A stretch of 64,000 nt of DNA. Source: Euclidia mi. Taxonomy: Eukaryota > Arthropoda > Insecta > Lepidoptera > Erebidae. This document shows, in pieces, positions 41,938 through 50,775 of the stretch (positions are counted from its first letter, which is position 1; each line of letters begins with the position of its first letter). The stretch spans positions 40,781,551-40,845,550 of the forward strand of contig OX123186.2 in the NCBI GenBank assembly GCA_944739405.2, read 5' to 3'. A program made the position numbers and the translations under genes. The notes under the pieces are model-generated. The model had not been told where the DNA came from. It searched no databases and saw only the letters and a program-made list of their open reading frames with translations.

Positions 41938-44859
41938 ATGGATTCGAACAGTGACAGCGATGATTATTTTTCTGCAGATAGTGATGATGACAGTTTTGTT
42001 AGTGTTCCTTCATTGGCAGATAACATCCGATCTGTATTTTCCGATGTTCCAAGAAACTTTAATGTTGTGCATATCAATGCACAGAGTATTCCCGCTCATT
42101 TCCCAGATATGCTGGCAAATTTAGACTGTAAGAACATACACGCTATTCTTGTCTCTGAATCATGGCTTAAGCCATGCCTTCCTTCTACTTCTTATTCTTT
42201 GCCCGGCTTCCAGCTTATCAGAAACGACCGGACTGGGGGTGGTGGCGGTGGTGTCGCCATCTATCTTCGATCCTATATAGCTTATACAGTGATAAGCGTG
42301 TCTTCACAACCGCCTCCCTCCAACGCTGGTGAGCACCTGTTTCTGGAAGTCGTGCTACATCACACTAAAATCCTTCTCGGTGTTTACTACTGTCCTTCCT
42401 TGCGTATTGACTTCTTTTCCTCTTTTGAAAATCTCTTACTTAACCTATCTCCTTCTTACAGTCAAACTATCATTATGGGTGACTTCAACACTTGTCTTCT
42501 TAAGAAAGATTCGCGTTTTTCCTCTCTTTATTCTATTTCAGTCTCGTGCAATCTTCATATTCTACCTCTGAATGCCACCCATCACTTTCCTAATTCTACA
42601 CCCTCACTGTTAGATCTCATTTTCGTATCTTCACTAAACCACGTCGCGAAACACGGCCAATGCTGTGCCGACGAATTTTCCTATCACAACCTTATTTTTC
42701 TCTCTTACAAAATTCGTCCTCCTAAGGCAAAGCCAAGAATACTTTTACAGCGCAATTTTGCTGGTATGGATACTGAACGTCTTCGTGGTGACGCAGGGGC
42801 AATTGACTGGATGCCACTGTTTTCCGCTGCAACAGTTGGTGATAAAGTCGAAATATTTGAGAGGCAAATTACTGAACTTTATAATGTACATGCTCCTATA
42901 CGTGCAATTAAGCTGAAACATCGTCCTTCGCCCTGGCTTACTAGTGAAATAAGGACACTTATTCAAAGGAAAGCAGCGGCGAAATCAAAATTTAAGTCCA
43001 AACCAACTGAGTCTAATAAAGAAAAATATATTAAAGCTCGAAATCACTGCAATAGGGTGTGTAGGGATGCACAACGCCAGCACATTCACAGCTCCGTACA
43101 AAACGGTGATCCATCGAAAGTATGGACATTTCTTAAATCACTTGGGGTTGGTAAGCAACGACAAAATACTGCTCCTAATACAATTGATATTAACATGCTT
43201 AACCAGCACTTCTCTGCTTCGTCTGATTATGATAGGACAACAAAAATAAACACCCTAAATTATCTTTCATCGCTTCCAACTCCTGATTATAGTCCATTTG
43301 TCTTTAGTCAATTTACTGAATGTGGTGTTAAGAAGAGTATCTTATCCATAACGTCCAACGCAGTTGGCAGTGATGGTATCACCCGTAATATGATCCTTCC
43401 AATCCTTGATGAAATTCTACCTATCATTTCCCACATCCTTAATTTCTCCATATCCAGTGGCATTTTCCCAACTGCTTGGAAAAATGCTCAAGTCATCCCT
43501 TTACCTAAGAAACCCAATCCTGAATCCTTTTCAGAATATCGCCCCATATCCATATTACCTTTCCTTTCAAAAGTTCTTGAACGCCTTAACCACAACCAAC
43601 TCAACACATTCCTTTCTAAAAATAATATCCTTAATCCCTACCAATCCGGCTTCCGTCCTGGTCATAGTACCACTACCACCCTTGTCAATATTACGGATGA
43701 TATCAGATCGGGCATGGAAGATGGCAAACTCACGGTGCTCTGTTTATTAGACTTCAGTAATGCTTTCAACACCGTAGACTTTGATGTTCTCCTTGCCCGA
43801 TTAGGCTCTCTTAACATATCTCCATCGGTGATCGACTGGTTTCGTAGTTACCTGTTTGGTCGCCGACAACGAATCCGGCTAGATGACACCTATTCTACTT
43901 GGTGTGACAACTCTGCCGGCGTACCACAGGGCGGCGTTCTATCTCCATTGCTCTTCTCAATTTTTATAAATAATATCTCCAACCATATTTCTTCTTCCTA
44001 CCACCTATATGCAGATGATATGCAGATTTATTGTCAAATCAAGCCTGAAAGCCTGTCTCAAGGTATTACAATAATAAATAATGATCTGGATCAAATTTGT
44101 GACTGGACAAAAAGGTTTGGACTCAGGGTTAATCCTACGAAGACACAGGTTATTTTGGTTGGTAGTTCCAGACTAATCTCTAAGATCGACTGGTCAATGG
44201 TTCCCCTTGTATCTTTTGACGGTATTCCAATTCCTTTCAGTGACAAAGTAAAGAACTTGGGGATATACATTGACCAAACACTCTCTTGGAGCTTTCAACT
44301 GCAAAGTACTAGTCGGAAACTCTTTGCAGCTGCCGCATTGCTAAGAAGATTGCGAAATTTTCTTCCAATTGCCACCAAAATTGCGCTTGTGCAGTCTATC
44401 CTTCTTCCTATTCTTGACTATGCCGATGCCAGCTATCTAGATCTTAATGAGGACCAGCTAGACAAGCTTGAGCGACTCCAAAACTTTTGTATACGGTTCA
44501 TATTTGGTTTACGCAAATATGACCACGTTTCCGAATTTCGAAACAAGCTCAAATGGCTACCCATCCGCCTTCGCCAGAATACTCATATTCTTTGTCTCTT
44601 GAATAATATTCTATTCAATCCTTCATATCTCTTATATCTCAAGAATAGATTCGTCTATCTGCATGACACACATTCTAAGTGCTTGAGATCATCGGAAAAT
44701 CTTAAGCTAAAAAGTCCTGTGCATTCTACTAAGTTCTTAGATAAATCTTTTACTGTCTTAGCTGTCAGATTGTGGAATGCACTACCGGAAACGATAAGAC
44801 GTTCAAAATCATTGTCAATATTTAAAAATCATCTAAAGAAACATTACTTGTCACTATAA
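41938..44859 (+). CDS. LINE endonuclease-reverse transcriptase, intact 973 codons
   Basis: An uninterrupted ORF for a non-LTR retrotransposon enzyme that nicks DNA and reverse-transcribes its own RNA there. ATG 41938 starts an acidic leader (MDSNSDSDDYFSADSDDDSF). The AP-type endonuclease occupies about residues 40-240: VVHINAQSIP, LVSESWLKP, RNDRTGGGGGGVAIY, GDFNTCL and FSYHNLIFL (His kept). RT motifs: SDGITRNMILP, VIPLPKKPNP, YRPISILPFLSKVLER, YQSGFRPGHSTTTT, CLLDFSNAFNTVDF, GVPQGGVLSPLLF and YADDMQIY. The C-terminal domain ends FLDKSFTVLAVRLWNALPET. It belongs to the Jockey/CR1/L2 part of the LINE tree; the exact clade is uncertain. No ORF1 is found upstream. By sequence alone it could be active, though a mariner element sits in its leader. 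Confidence 0.92.
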   Translation: MDSNSDSDDYFSADSDDDSFVSVPSLADNIRSVFSDVPRNFNVVHINAQSIPAHFPDMLANLDCKNIHAILVSESWLKPCLPSTSYSLPGFQLIRNDRTGGGGGGVAIYLRSYIAYTVISVSSQPPPSNAGEHLFLEVVLHHTKILLGVYYCPSLRIDFFSSFENLLLNLSPSYSQTIIMGDFNTCLLKKDSRFSSLYSISVSCNLHILPLNATHHFPNSTPSLLDLIFVSSLNHVAKHGQCCADEFSYHNLIFLSYKIRPPKAKPRILLQRNFAGMDTERLRGDAGAIDWMPLFSAATVGDKVEIFERQITELYNVHAPIRAIKLKHRPSPWLTSEIRTLIQRKAAAKSKFKSKPTESNKEKYIKARNHCNRVCRDAQRQHIHSSVQNGDPSKVWTFLKSLGVGKQRQNTAPNTIDINMLNQHFSASSDYDRTTKINTLNYLSSLPTPDYSPFVFSQFTECGVKKSILSITSNAVGSDGITRNMILPILDEILPIISHILNFSISSGIFPTAWKNAQVIPLPKKPNPESFSEYRPISILPFLSKVLERLNHNQLNTFLSKNNILNPYQSGFRPGHSTTTTLVNITDDIRSGMEDGKLTVLCLLDFSNAFNTVDFDVLLARLGSLNISPSVIDWFRSYLFGRRQRIRLDDTYSTWCDNSAGVPQGGVLSPLLFSIFINNISNHISSSYHLYADDMQIYCQIKPESLSQGITIINNDLDQICDWTKRFGLRVNPTKTQVILVGSSRLISKIDWSMVPLVSFDGIPIPFSDKVKNLGIYIDQTLSWSFQLQSTSRKLFAAAALLRRLRNFLPIATKIALVQSILLPILDYADASYLDLNEDQLDKLERLQNFCIRFIFGLRKYDHVSEFRNKLKWLPIRLRQNTHILCLLNNILFNPSYLLYLKNRFVYLHDTHSKCLRSSENLKLKSPVHSTKFLDKSFTVLAVRLWNALPETIRRSKSLSIFKNHLKKHYLSL

Positions 44860-45238
44860 TAAGTAACATTCCAATGATATCTTCTATATAATAGTATATT
44901 ATAATATATATTACATAATATGTATATATATATATATATATGTGTATATATGTATATATGTTTGTATTTATTTATGTTTATGGATTATTGATGTATATGT
45001 TTTTCTTATCTCATTTTAGTTTTAAGTATATAGTTAGAGTTATTGTAATTTGTTTGACCCTTTATAGTGCACCCGCGTACTACCTGTTCTTTTATTTAAT
45101 TATGTCCGTACACGGTTGTCTGGCAGGAATTGCATTATGCGATAAGACCGCCCTTGTAACACTAGTTTATAAGAAACTCTTTGTAATGCACTCATGTTAT
45201 TGCCTGGTGTACAATAAAGAATTAATTATTATTATCAT
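44860..45238 (+). other. 3' UTR of the 973-codon LINE
   Basis: Non-coding, with a simple tatatatg stretch at about 44918-44965. The end gtacaataaagaattaatta, then ttattatc, has a polyadenylation-like aataaa and a short (ATT)n tail at about 45221-45238. Confidence 0.7.
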
Positions 45239-48200
45239 CTTTATTTCCTATTTTTCAAATTAAAATTACATTGTTAAATATATCATTCACTAAAAAAAAA
45301 ATCACATTTAAAAATATAAAATTAACCGTGGGGTCCCACCAGCATCGGGCACAGGGTCCAAGCTGCCAGTGGTTAGGGCTCCAGAGACAGGAACTTCCTC
45401 ACAATACGTGCCGTGTCGAGAAGAACTGCCTTTTGCATCAGACCCTTGACCCAAGCACCCAACGCGAGCCTCTTAAGGTGACGATCGAGGCTCTTGGCTA
45501 TTAGGCCATTAACCGTTACAACTATCGGCACAATAATTGCCGAGTCCACATCCCACATGTCGACAATCTCGTGAGCCAAGTCCAGATATTTAATCTGTTT
45601 GTCTTTCTCGGCTTTCACGAGATTCTCGTCATGAGGAATGGTGACATCAACAATTATTGCGAGGCGCTCTGATCGATCTATCACCACAATATCAGGTTTG
45701 TTGGCTACAACAGTCCTGTCTGTGACGATAGATCGATCCCAGTACAATGTGGCATGGCCATTTTCGAGAACTGGCTCTGCCACATACCTGTAGTACGGTA
45801 CCTCGATGTCTACAAGTTTGTATTTCAGAGCAAGTTGCTGGTGAATGATTCTGGCTACTTGGTTATGTCTGTGCAAGTACTCGCCGTTAGCAAGACGTGA
45901 ACAACCGGAAACAATATGCCTGAGGGATTCACCAGGCTGGTGGCACGCACGGCAAATATCGGTAGTGCCATCCCTCAGGATATATTTCCGGTAGTTATTC
46001 GTCTTGATAACTTCGTCAGCAATTGCACAAACAAACCCTTCGGTTTCCCCAAAGAGGTCACCGAAGCGTAGCCAGTTCACCGAGGCTAATAAGTCTACAT
46101 CGGGTCCATACAGAGCCCGATGGAACCTGCCATGAAGCTCCTTGCTCTGCCACACACGCTTGCGATCATCAGTACTGAGTACTACAGGTATGCGCCAGTT
46201 CTCCTTAGCCAACTTGAGCGGGGTGAGTCCATTGTCCACTGCGACAACATCTCGATGCATGTCCACGTTCGCCCGGAGAAAATATTCTCTGAGATTGCAC
46301 ACCTCGCGGTTGTGTAGGGTCTTGACATTCAGAAAGCCACGACCCCCACACTTCCGCGGGATGTACAACCTCATCACGGATGAACGTGGATGATGCATAC
46401 GATATGCCGTCAACAATGTGCGGACTCTTCTGTCCAGGGCGTCCAATTCAGACTGAGTCCACTTGAGTATGCCAAAGGAGTATACAAGAAGTGGCATGAC
46501 CCAACCGTTGCAAGCACGAACCTTGTTGCCACCTGATAAAAGACTTTTCAGTACTTTATTCAGGCGGCCAAAGAAACGCTCTTGCAACGATTGCTTCATG
46601 ACGGCTTCATTGATACTTAAAGCCTGTGACATACCCAAGTACTTATAGGTATCAGTCAAGAGAAGCGTTCTTAGGTTAATGGAATCTGAGAGTTGGATCC
46701 CTTCAGATTCCACCATCCTTCCCTGCTTCACATGAATGACAGCACATTTATCCACACCGAACTCCATATTGATTGACTTACTAAAGTTTTGGGTTACTTT
46801 TAGTAAATCTATCAATTGGGCATCAGAGTGGGCAAATAACTTCAGGTCATCCATGAAAAACAGGTGAGATATGACCTGACCACTTCTCTTTAACCTGTAG
46901 CCTAACCTTGAACCCTCCAGTAAAGTACTGAGAGGGTTCATGGCTAGGCAAAACCAAAGGGGACTCAGACTGTCGCCCTGAAAAATTCCCCGCTCAATTT
47001 TAATACGTTCGCCGTCCTCCTGGATCCTTCGGCATCCTGAATAGCAAAGAGTCGTATTCCATTGCCCCATACATGACTTTAAGAAGGTGCGTAGAGTTGT
47101 ATTTACTTTATACAACTCCAACACCCTCAAAAGCCATGTATGCGGCACGGAGTCATACGCTTTCTTATAATCTATCCAACATGCCGCCAGATCCTTTCGG
47201 TTACGGCGAACTTGTTGGCTAATGGCCATGTCAATGAGGAGGAGCTCCTTAGTACCACGAGCCCCCCTCCTACATCCATTCTGAGAGGCTGACATAATTA
47301 AGTTGTCTTCGACATGTTTAGCTATTTTAGCTCTCAGAATAGATGTAAGAAGTTTATAGACCGATGGTAAACACGTAATCGGTCTATAATTGCCGGGCTC
47401 GCTAGTACTGCCATTCTTATGGAGCAGGTGGGTAATTCCAGTCGTCATAAAGGTTGGCAACGATCCAGATTCCAAGGCTGATTGGAATTGAGATGCCAAA
47501 CGTTCATGCGAACTACGTAGCCATTTGAGCCAGAAATTGTGCAGTCCATCCAATCCTGGAGATTTCCAATTAGATAATGGACGGACTGCTTGTGAAACGT
47601 CCTGGCTAGAAATGGCCACGCATTCCATTTCGGGAATATGTTCGCACGCACGTTCGATGTCTCGCATCCAATCACCTTCGTTATGACCAATGGGCATCGA
47701 CCAGATGCTACGCCAGAACATGCCTGTGGCGTCCGCATCTGGCCGCTGCACATTAGTCACACATTGATCTGGTCGTTCCCAACTTCTATATACCCACCTT
47801 TGGTCCCTCTGGAATGCACTATTAATGATGTACCGGTCCACACGTTTCTTAAACCTACGAATTCGGTTTGCCCATGCATAGACTTTCTGTTTTAGGTAGT
47901 CAATGCGCTCCGTGACCCGGGCTATATAATCTTGAGGACTAATGTTAGTCCCCGAAAAAGCCCGTTTCACAAAGCGCATTACCCTAGGGCGTGTATTCCC
48001 CTCCCTAAAACAGATCAGCTTGCCAATAAGTGCCCTTGCCTCGGCAATACGCCGCTCAATCCTGCACTGCCACGCCGGTACAGCAGACCTTTGTCGTACA
48101 ACGGTATCAGTTTCAGGAAACTTAACACCAGCTATACGACAAGCCGCCACGGCGGTACAGTACAAGATTGAATGCGTATCACCGAGATCCTCGCTATTAT

Positions 48201-49235
48201 CTAAATAATTTGATAATAACGAGTCAAGAGCACTTATCAGCGCTATATTTCGCCTATGCATAGGCAACCTCGGTAGACGAGGCCTGATACCTAGTGGAGT
48301 GTACCGGTAGTCCCTAATAGCACATACCAAAGCGTCCTTTACCTCCTCATTGCACTGGGTACTTACATTATCAACCATGTCATCCTCCTCCCTGACGGCA
48401 CTACCGCCTATTGGCGGTGCGGTCAGTGCTGATGTCTGTGTAGGCTGGACGGGGGTGGCATGGCTCGAAGGTAAGTACTCTGAGCGAATCCTATCAAGCA
48501 CGGCATTATCCAACTTGCCACTGCGCTGGATACCCCGTACCTGATCCGATAGTCGTTGAGCCGTGACGTTGATGCTTGGTTCCAAGGCCTGAAACAAAGA
48601 CAGCATGCGACTACGGTACGCAGTGAGGTTAGTGCCCCCATCTGTCGCCCCAAAATATGCGCGCATGACATGTTCGTTTATTAATGTCGTCCACTTCATG
48701 CGCTGCACATTACCACCGGCAGCGAGGACCCTGTTTGGGGCCGGTGGGCCCCGAGGTCCCAAGCACGCTGGTGGCCGGCCTCTCCCACGCCACCGCGCAG
48801 GTGACGGTGTCGACGGCGGAGAGAAATACTCGTCGCTGGAGCTCGACGCAACTGCAGCCGTCGGTGTTGTCGGCGTAGGTACCGACGGCTGCGAGGCGGA
48901 GCTCAGCGACGGGCCCGGAGGTGTTGGTCGTGCTCTCTTGCTCCTGGCTCTCATCAACATACTAGAGTGCTAATATCTTCCATTTTATTTTCGTAAATAT
49001 TGTTATTGTTAGTGGTTGACGTGTCATATTTGTTGTGACGGCTGTCATCTCTTCACTTTTTCTTTATTTGTTTATTTATGGTGGTTTTTACCAAATATTT
49101 CCTTCTTTTGCTTGAGTTTTATATACTAATTTAGATGCGATATATTATTACAATTTGAATAAAGTGAAATTCGTGAAATATTGATATTTAAAATTCTTTG
49201 ATGAAAAAAGCACGTTGACATTCGTGGTGTTGCCT
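45239..49235 (-). mobile_element. R4/Dong-like retrotransposon in an (ATT)n site
   Basis: Contains the 1195-codon ORF below, a 3' UTR of about 130 bp (45239-45372) and a 5' UTR of about 270 bp (48961-49235). Its 3' end meets the (ATT)n tail of the preceding LINE, and its 5' end meets more (ATT)n at 49236-49261. Dong of Bombyx mori is known to insert into TAA repeats, and this arrangement fits the same habit. The short simple repeat makes the exact ends ambiguous. Confidence 0.7.
45373..48960 (-). CDS. reverse transcriptase with restriction-like endonuclease (R4/Dong-like)
   Basis: Intact single ORF of 1195 codons with ATG at 48960. The first 80 residues are Pro/Ser/Arg-rich. A conserved region (MKWTTLINEHVMRAYFGATD) follows that may bind nucleic acid. 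RT motifs sit at about residues 450-750: WKSPGLDGLHNFWLKW, YRPITCLPSVYKLLT, SQNGCRRGARGTKELLLID, CWIDYKKAYDSVPHTW, GIFQGDSLSPLWFCLAMNPL and FFMDDLKLFA, so the catalytic box is FMDD. Near residue 1000 is CRACHQPGESLRHIVSGC (C-x2-C-x8-H-x4-C). Then KPDIVVIDRSERLAIIVDVT and IPHDENL give the PD...D pattern of the restriction-like endonuclease used by R2, R4 and NeSL type elements. No AP endonuclease is present, which separates it from the other LINEs here. Domain order and length fit an active element. Confidence 0.88.
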   Translation of the reverse strand: MLMRARSKRARPTPPGPSLSSASQPSVPTPTTPTAAVASSSSDEYFSPPSTPSPARWRGRGRPPACLGPRGPPAPNRVLAAGGNVQRMKWTTLINEHVMRAYFGATDGGTNLTAYRSRMLSLFQALEPSINVTAQRLSDQVRGIQRSGKLDNAVLDRIRSEYLPSSHATPVQPTQTSALTAPPIGGSAVREEDDMVDNVSTQCNEEVKDALVCAIRDYRYTPLGIRPRLPRLPMHRRNIALISALDSLLSNYLDNSEDLGDTHSILYCTAVAACRIAGVKFPETDTVVRQRSAVPAWQCRIERRIAEARALIGKLICFREGNTRPRVMRFVKRAFSGTNISPQDYIARVTERIDYLKQKVYAWANRIRRFKKRVDRYIINSAFQRDQRWVYRSWERPDQCVTNVQRPDADATGMFWRSIWSMPIGHNEGDWMRDIERACEHIPEMECVAISSQDVSQAVRPLSNWKSPGLDGLHNFWLKWLRSSHERLASQFQSALESGSLPTFMTTGITHLLHKNGSTSEPGNYRPITCLPSVYKLLTSILRAKIAKHVEDNLIMSASQNGCRRGARGTKELLLIDMAISQQVRRNRKDLAACWIDYKKAYDSVPHTWLLRVLELYKVNTTLRTFLKSCMGQWNTTLCYSGCRRIQEDGERIKIERGIFQGDSLSPLWFCLAMNPLSTLLEGSRLGYRLKRSGQVISHLFFMDDLKLFAHSDAQLIDLLKVTQNFSKSINMEFGVDKCAVIHVKQGRMVESEGIQLSDSINLRTLLLTDTYKYLGMSQALSINEAVMKQSLQERFFGRLNKVLKSLLSGGNKVRACNGWVMPLLVYSFGILKWTQSELDALDRRVRTLLTAYRMHHPRSSVMRLYIPRKCGGRGFLNVKTLHNREVCNLREYFLRANVDMHRDVVAVDNGLTPLKLAKENWRIPVVLSTDDRKRVWQSKELHGRFHRALYGPDVDLLASVNWLRFGDLFGETEGFVCAIADEVIKTNNYRKYILRDGTTDICRACHQPGESLRHIVSGCSRLANGEYLHRHNQVARIIHQQLALKYKLVDIEVPYYRYVAEPVLENGHATLYWDRSIVTDRTVVANKPDIVVIDRSERLAIIVDVTIPHDENLVKAEKDKQIKYLDLAHEIVDMWDVDSAIIVPIVVTVNGLIAKSLDRHLKRLALGAWVKGLMQKAVLLDTARIVRKFLSLEP

Positions 49236-49261
49236 ATTATTATAATTATTATTATTATTAT
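49236..49261. repeat. (ATT)n microsatellite
   Basis: attattataattattattat and onward, just upstream of the R4/Dong-like element's 5' end and immediately before the Helitron-like repeat. Confidence 0.85.
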
Positions 49262-49468
49262 CTTAATATATAAAATCCTTGCGTTACTTACTGACTGACA
49301 GACACGCTACAGCCGAAACTATTGGGCGCAGGAGGCTGAAATTTGGCATGTATATTCCTTGGGGACCGTAGAGGTGCACAAAGAAGGGATTTTCCAAAAT
49401 TCCCACGGGATCGGCCAAAACTGGTAAATTTTAAAAAAAATGCAGGCGGAGCTGCTGGCGTCCTCTAG
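49261..49468 (+). mobile_element. Helitron-like non-autonomous element, 208 bp
   Basis: Starts TCttaatatataaaatcc and ends gcgtcctCTAG, preceded by A and followed by T. A second copy (61399-61605, minus strand, 207 bp) has the same TC and CTAG ends, again between A and T. TC...CTRR ends inserted between A and T, without target duplication or TIRs, are the hallmarks of Helitrons. A hairpin near the 3' end is weak (gcag...ctgc). Confidence 0.6.
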
Positions 49469-50507
49469 TCAACTGATAAATCCCCAAGGGTGCCTTGTTC
49501 ATCTTCCGCTTCTCTAGCAACACAGAAAACAACTCAAAAACGTACAATTTTGAGAGCGCGAATATCCACCATCAAATAACATTATCATGGACTCTATCAA
49601 CCATACTTAAATATTCATTACAAAATTTTTCTACAAGGTTGTCACGCGTTTGACCCGAAAAGTCACTTGAAATTTAATAATGCCTTTTATACAGAAATTT
49701 AAACAGCAATTTTTACCTTCACCTGACTCAAAGGCTAATTCCCCTTTTCCAACAAATTAATAATACTCAGACAAAACGACCTTTTCACGTAAACTGAGGG
49801 CTTTGTGTATTTTTGAGTTTCTTTCTTTGGTTTCAAGGATCTGTCTAACCGCCGACAAGAATAAAATACCGAGTAAATCAATAATCTCCTCTCCATTATA
49901 CGGTTCACAGCCAAAACAATCAACAATCTACGAAGAGTGTCATACAATTCAATACTTACCTTTATAAAGTGATCTTAGACTCATCACCACAAATGAAGAC
50001 ATGAAAACATGAACATATTATTTCTGCATTTTGGTTGTTTACAACACTTATACATGTCAAAACCCTATTCTAGATGATGCCGGCTTTTCCTAGCTAAATG
50101 ACTTCTTGAGAAGAAAGGCCGAAACAAACTCAGAGTCATTGTTTTTTTTTGTCACTTCAATTTCTTTAGTCTTTTCTTCATCTTTTAAAGGCCAGACAAA
50201 AAAAGGGTTTAGTATGCAAGTACAATGCAGGAAATTATCTGACGCTTTTGACTGACTCGGCTCACCGATGGCCCGCATTCAACAGCAATCGTACGGCTCA
50301 ACCTTGATTGAGGGAGTTAGCACGATCTGTATCACTATGCCTCCACGCCATCAGAAGGTGTATGCATAAGCATGTCAGCCTAAGCCATCAGACAGGTTGC
50401 CACAACTACTTGTTTATATGTTTAATAATACCCACATCGTACTCACAACTTTACATGCTAATACACAGTAAAATACATGTTGCAAGCAATAAGTATAAAT
50501 AATAAAA
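49469..50507. other. no gene seen
   Basis: No recognisable frame. The segment separates the Helitron-like repeat from the LINE beta tail. Confidence 0.45.
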
Positions 50508-50775
50508 ATTTAAAGAATAAAATGTCATATATTTAAAATGTCAGAAAATATTATTGAATGTCAATTAAGGAATAATAATATATTACTTAAGTAATTTTAA
50601 ATGTCAAAAGAAAATAAATAAAATAACAATGTCAAATCAAACAATGCCAAAACAAAATAAATAAAATTACAAATGTCAAATTAAAAATGTCAAAATGTAA
50701 AAATATAAGTATTACAAAGTAAATAAAAATATCATGTCACTAATTTCAAAATGTCAAAATTCATAATTTTTAAGC
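50508..50775 (-). other. LINE beta 3' UTR with TTTGACATTT-type repeats
   Basis: On the plus strand about ten copies of aatgtca or aaatgtcaaa occur within 260 bp, mixed with aaataaataaaat. They are irregularly spaced. The segment directly follows the ORF2 stop on the minus strand, so it is the 3' UTR and tail region. Confidence 0.65.
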
